From Kordiimonas laminariae (GTDB lineage Bacteria; Pseudomonadota; Alphaproteobacteria; Sphingomonadales; Kordiimonadaceae), in the NCBI RefSeq assembly GCF_023008165.1, contig NZ_JAKQZA010000005.1:248001-312000 (forward strand): a stretch of 64,000 bases of DNA, read 5' to 3'. Of this stretch, positions 63,306 through 64,000 are shown piece by piece. The notes below the pieces were generated by a model. It worked only from the letters and a program-made list of their open reading frames with translations, was not told the origin of the DNA and did no database searches. The position numbers and the translations under genes were made by a program. How positions within the stretch are numbered: the stretch's first letter is position 1; every line of letters begins with the position of its first letter.

Positions 63306-64000
63306 CTAAGAGGCCAATGTCCTCGCTAGGTCTATAAAGTATGTTTTGAGAGCTTGCAACCGTTGCTGTTTTTCGCTTTCCTGCGCTTTTTGCTCTGATA
63401 AACCAAATATCATACTGGCTGCAATGCCAAAGAGCATTGCTGCCGCCGTGGTAATAAGCCACGGCCTCCGGGCTTTTGCTCTTCGGGTGATACGCTCCGC
63501 GGTTTCAACTTCTTTCAGTTTTTCCGCGTTAACAATGGCTTGCTCCCGCCGATCTTGCAGGGTGCGCAATCGTTCTGCCAATGTAGCTGCTGATGAAAGT
63601 CGTTCGGTAGGGTTACCGTTTGCTGCTGTACTGATATCGGCTTTTATCTGCTCGTCAGAGATATCATTTTCCCAGCCGGGGACAAGAGGTTTGCGAAGAT
63701 TTCCAATCCAGACCTGATAAAGAAGTACACCGAGAGCATATACATCACTTTTCGTGGTAGGTGACTGACCAGAGAGCACTTCCGGTGCGATATATAGCGG
63801 CGTTCCAGATGTTGTATCACTTGATGTTGCTTCATCAATGGTAAGCCCAAGCATCGTAATATCAATGTTTGATATTTTATCCCGGTCTGTTAATCCGCCA
63901 CTCCCAAAATCTACTAATTTGGGAGAAGGTTTTCCGTCTTTTTCATCAATCAGGATATTGGCTGGTTTCAGGTCTTTGTGGAGAATACCAATGGCATGCG
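63306..64000 (-). CDS. Ser/Thr protein kinase, partial, truncated at its C-terminus
   Basis: The 5' part lies beyond the right edge. Visible kinase motifs: HAIGILHKDLKPANILI (catalytic loop with HKD in place of HRD), LVDFGSGG (DFG), SGTPLYIAPE (activation loop end), and SDVYALGVLLYQVW. A transmembrane segment (LITTAAAMLFGIAASMIFGL) then leads to EKQQRLQALKT, after which eleven codons of insert-derived sequence (YFIDLARTLAS) end in TAG 63306-63308. Intact relatives continue into TPRs, and that half is at 58405-59733. The kinase domain itself may still work, but it has lost its sensor/partner domain. Confidence 0.8.
   Translation of the reverse strand, partial: HAIGILHKDLKPANILIDEKDGKPSPKLVDFGSGGLTDRDKISNIDITMLGLTIDEATSSDTTSGTPLYIAPEVLSGQSPTTKSDVYALGVLLYQVWIGNLRKPLVPGWENDISDEQIKADISTAANGNPTERLSSAATLAERLRTLQDRREQAIVNAEKLKEVETAERITRRAKARRPWLITTAAAMLFGIAASMIFGLSEQKAQESEKQQRLQALKTYFIDLARTLAS
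63330..63341 (-). repeat. Right inverted repeat of the insert
   Basis: On the minus strand TACTTTATAGAC, matching the left repeat at 10 of 12 positions. It lies within the residual kinase reading frame. Confidence 0.5.

Larger units (their letters stand above)
59719..63341. mobile_element. 3.6-kb insert splitting a kinase-TPR gene
   Basis: DNA between the two halves of a Ser/Thr-kinase-TPR gene. Its ends carry imperfect inverted repeats (59718-59729, 63330-63341). It holds only two genes, a LytTR sensor/regulator and a divergent trypsin-ankyrin protein, and no transposase or integrase, so it is either a non-autonomous element or DNA brought by recombination. Removing it, with the shared TGT codon kept once, restores an uninterrupted frame reading LQALKT then NPAQATNEFL. 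Subterminal direct repeats occur (TCCTCGCTAG at 59788 and 63320; GTAGACT-TTT-AAAAT at 59724 and 63173). The mobile nature is inference. Confidence 0.5.

Noticed and set aside
59788-63329. The 10-base direct repeat TCCTCGCTAG as the true target-site duplication of the insert
   Set aside because: If the insert ended at these repeats, the rejoined kinase frame would run into a stop (TAG in the 59734-59788 segment). The outer inverted repeats restore an open frame instead.

Overview
The window is chromosomal DNA of moderate GC content from an alphaproteobacterium. Evidence: a Tim44-like/mltA/Smr/HTH cluster, a hisB-hisH-hisA-hisF-hisE operon near hslVU, a 1614-residue NAD-dependent glutamate dehydrogenase of the large bacterial type, and a TonB receptor/tryptophan-halogenase/GH97/GH13 sugar locus like those of Caulobacter-type marine bacteria. 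A member of Kordiimonadales or a related marine order is a reasonable guess, but that is inference. No rRNA, CRISPR array, phage or recognisable transposase was seen. One tRNA (Gly, anticodon GCC) is present.

Layout. 1-2.4 kb: end of a Tim44-like gene, mltA, Smr and HTH genes, overlapping or nearly so. 2.5-8.9 kb: secreted PEBP-like protein, GNAT, comM, two secreted proteins (one an M23 peptidase), a TauE/SafE permease and an unknown membrane protein. 8.9-12.0 kb: leftward his operon with coupled stop/start codons. 12.3-14.3 kb: tandem pair of secreted HExxH metalloprotease-like paralogues, placed between his and hslVU. 14.4-20.1 kb: hslVU, a metallo-beta-lactamase-fold hydrolase, a HIT protein, then a leftward group of thioredoxin-TPR, LON-domain and a 59-residue Trm112-like gene, and a YbaK/ProX-type deacylase. 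20.2-24.8 kb: tRNA-Gly, a secreted esterase, an RTX calcium-binding protein, and a serine beta-lactamase-like protein with TPR.

24.8-38.0 kb is one maltodextrin/alpha-glucan locus: GH97, flavin-dependent halogenase and TonB receptor leftward; MFS sugar transporter, GH13 lipoprotein and cytoplasmic GH13 alpha-glucosidase rightward; then a LacI-family regulator. A shared 16-bp palindrome near TTGCAWTATTTTGCAA lies in front of GH97, between receptor and transporter, and in front of the regulator, which suggests one local regulon. 38.1-42.1 kb: TetR regulator divergent from a GST, a PNPOx/ferredoxin-reductase/2Fe-2S fusion and an HPP membrane protein, with three matching operator palindromes in the divergent promoter region. 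42.1-52.9 kb: DUF885 lipoprotein, PAS protein, acyl-CoA synthetase, then a PAS-like protein directly upstream of the giant glutamate dehydrogenase, and an unknown anchored protein. 52.9-58.4 kb: beta-helix protein, LysR, membrane-anchored HTH, a secreted NTF2-DJ-1 fusion and a membrane AraC regulator.

The most unusual region is 58.4-64.0 kb. The kinase/membrane half of a Ser/Thr-kinase-TPR protein (63.3 kb to the window edge) and its TPR half (58.4-59.7 kb) lie in the same orientation but are separated by about 3.6 kb carrying a 7TM-LytTR sensor/regulator and a divergent secreted trypsin-ankyrin protein. The ends of the intervening DNA carry imperfect 11-12-bp inverted repeats, and removing it rejoins the two halves in one reading frame. 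This looks like an insertion of a small cargo element into a signalling gene.
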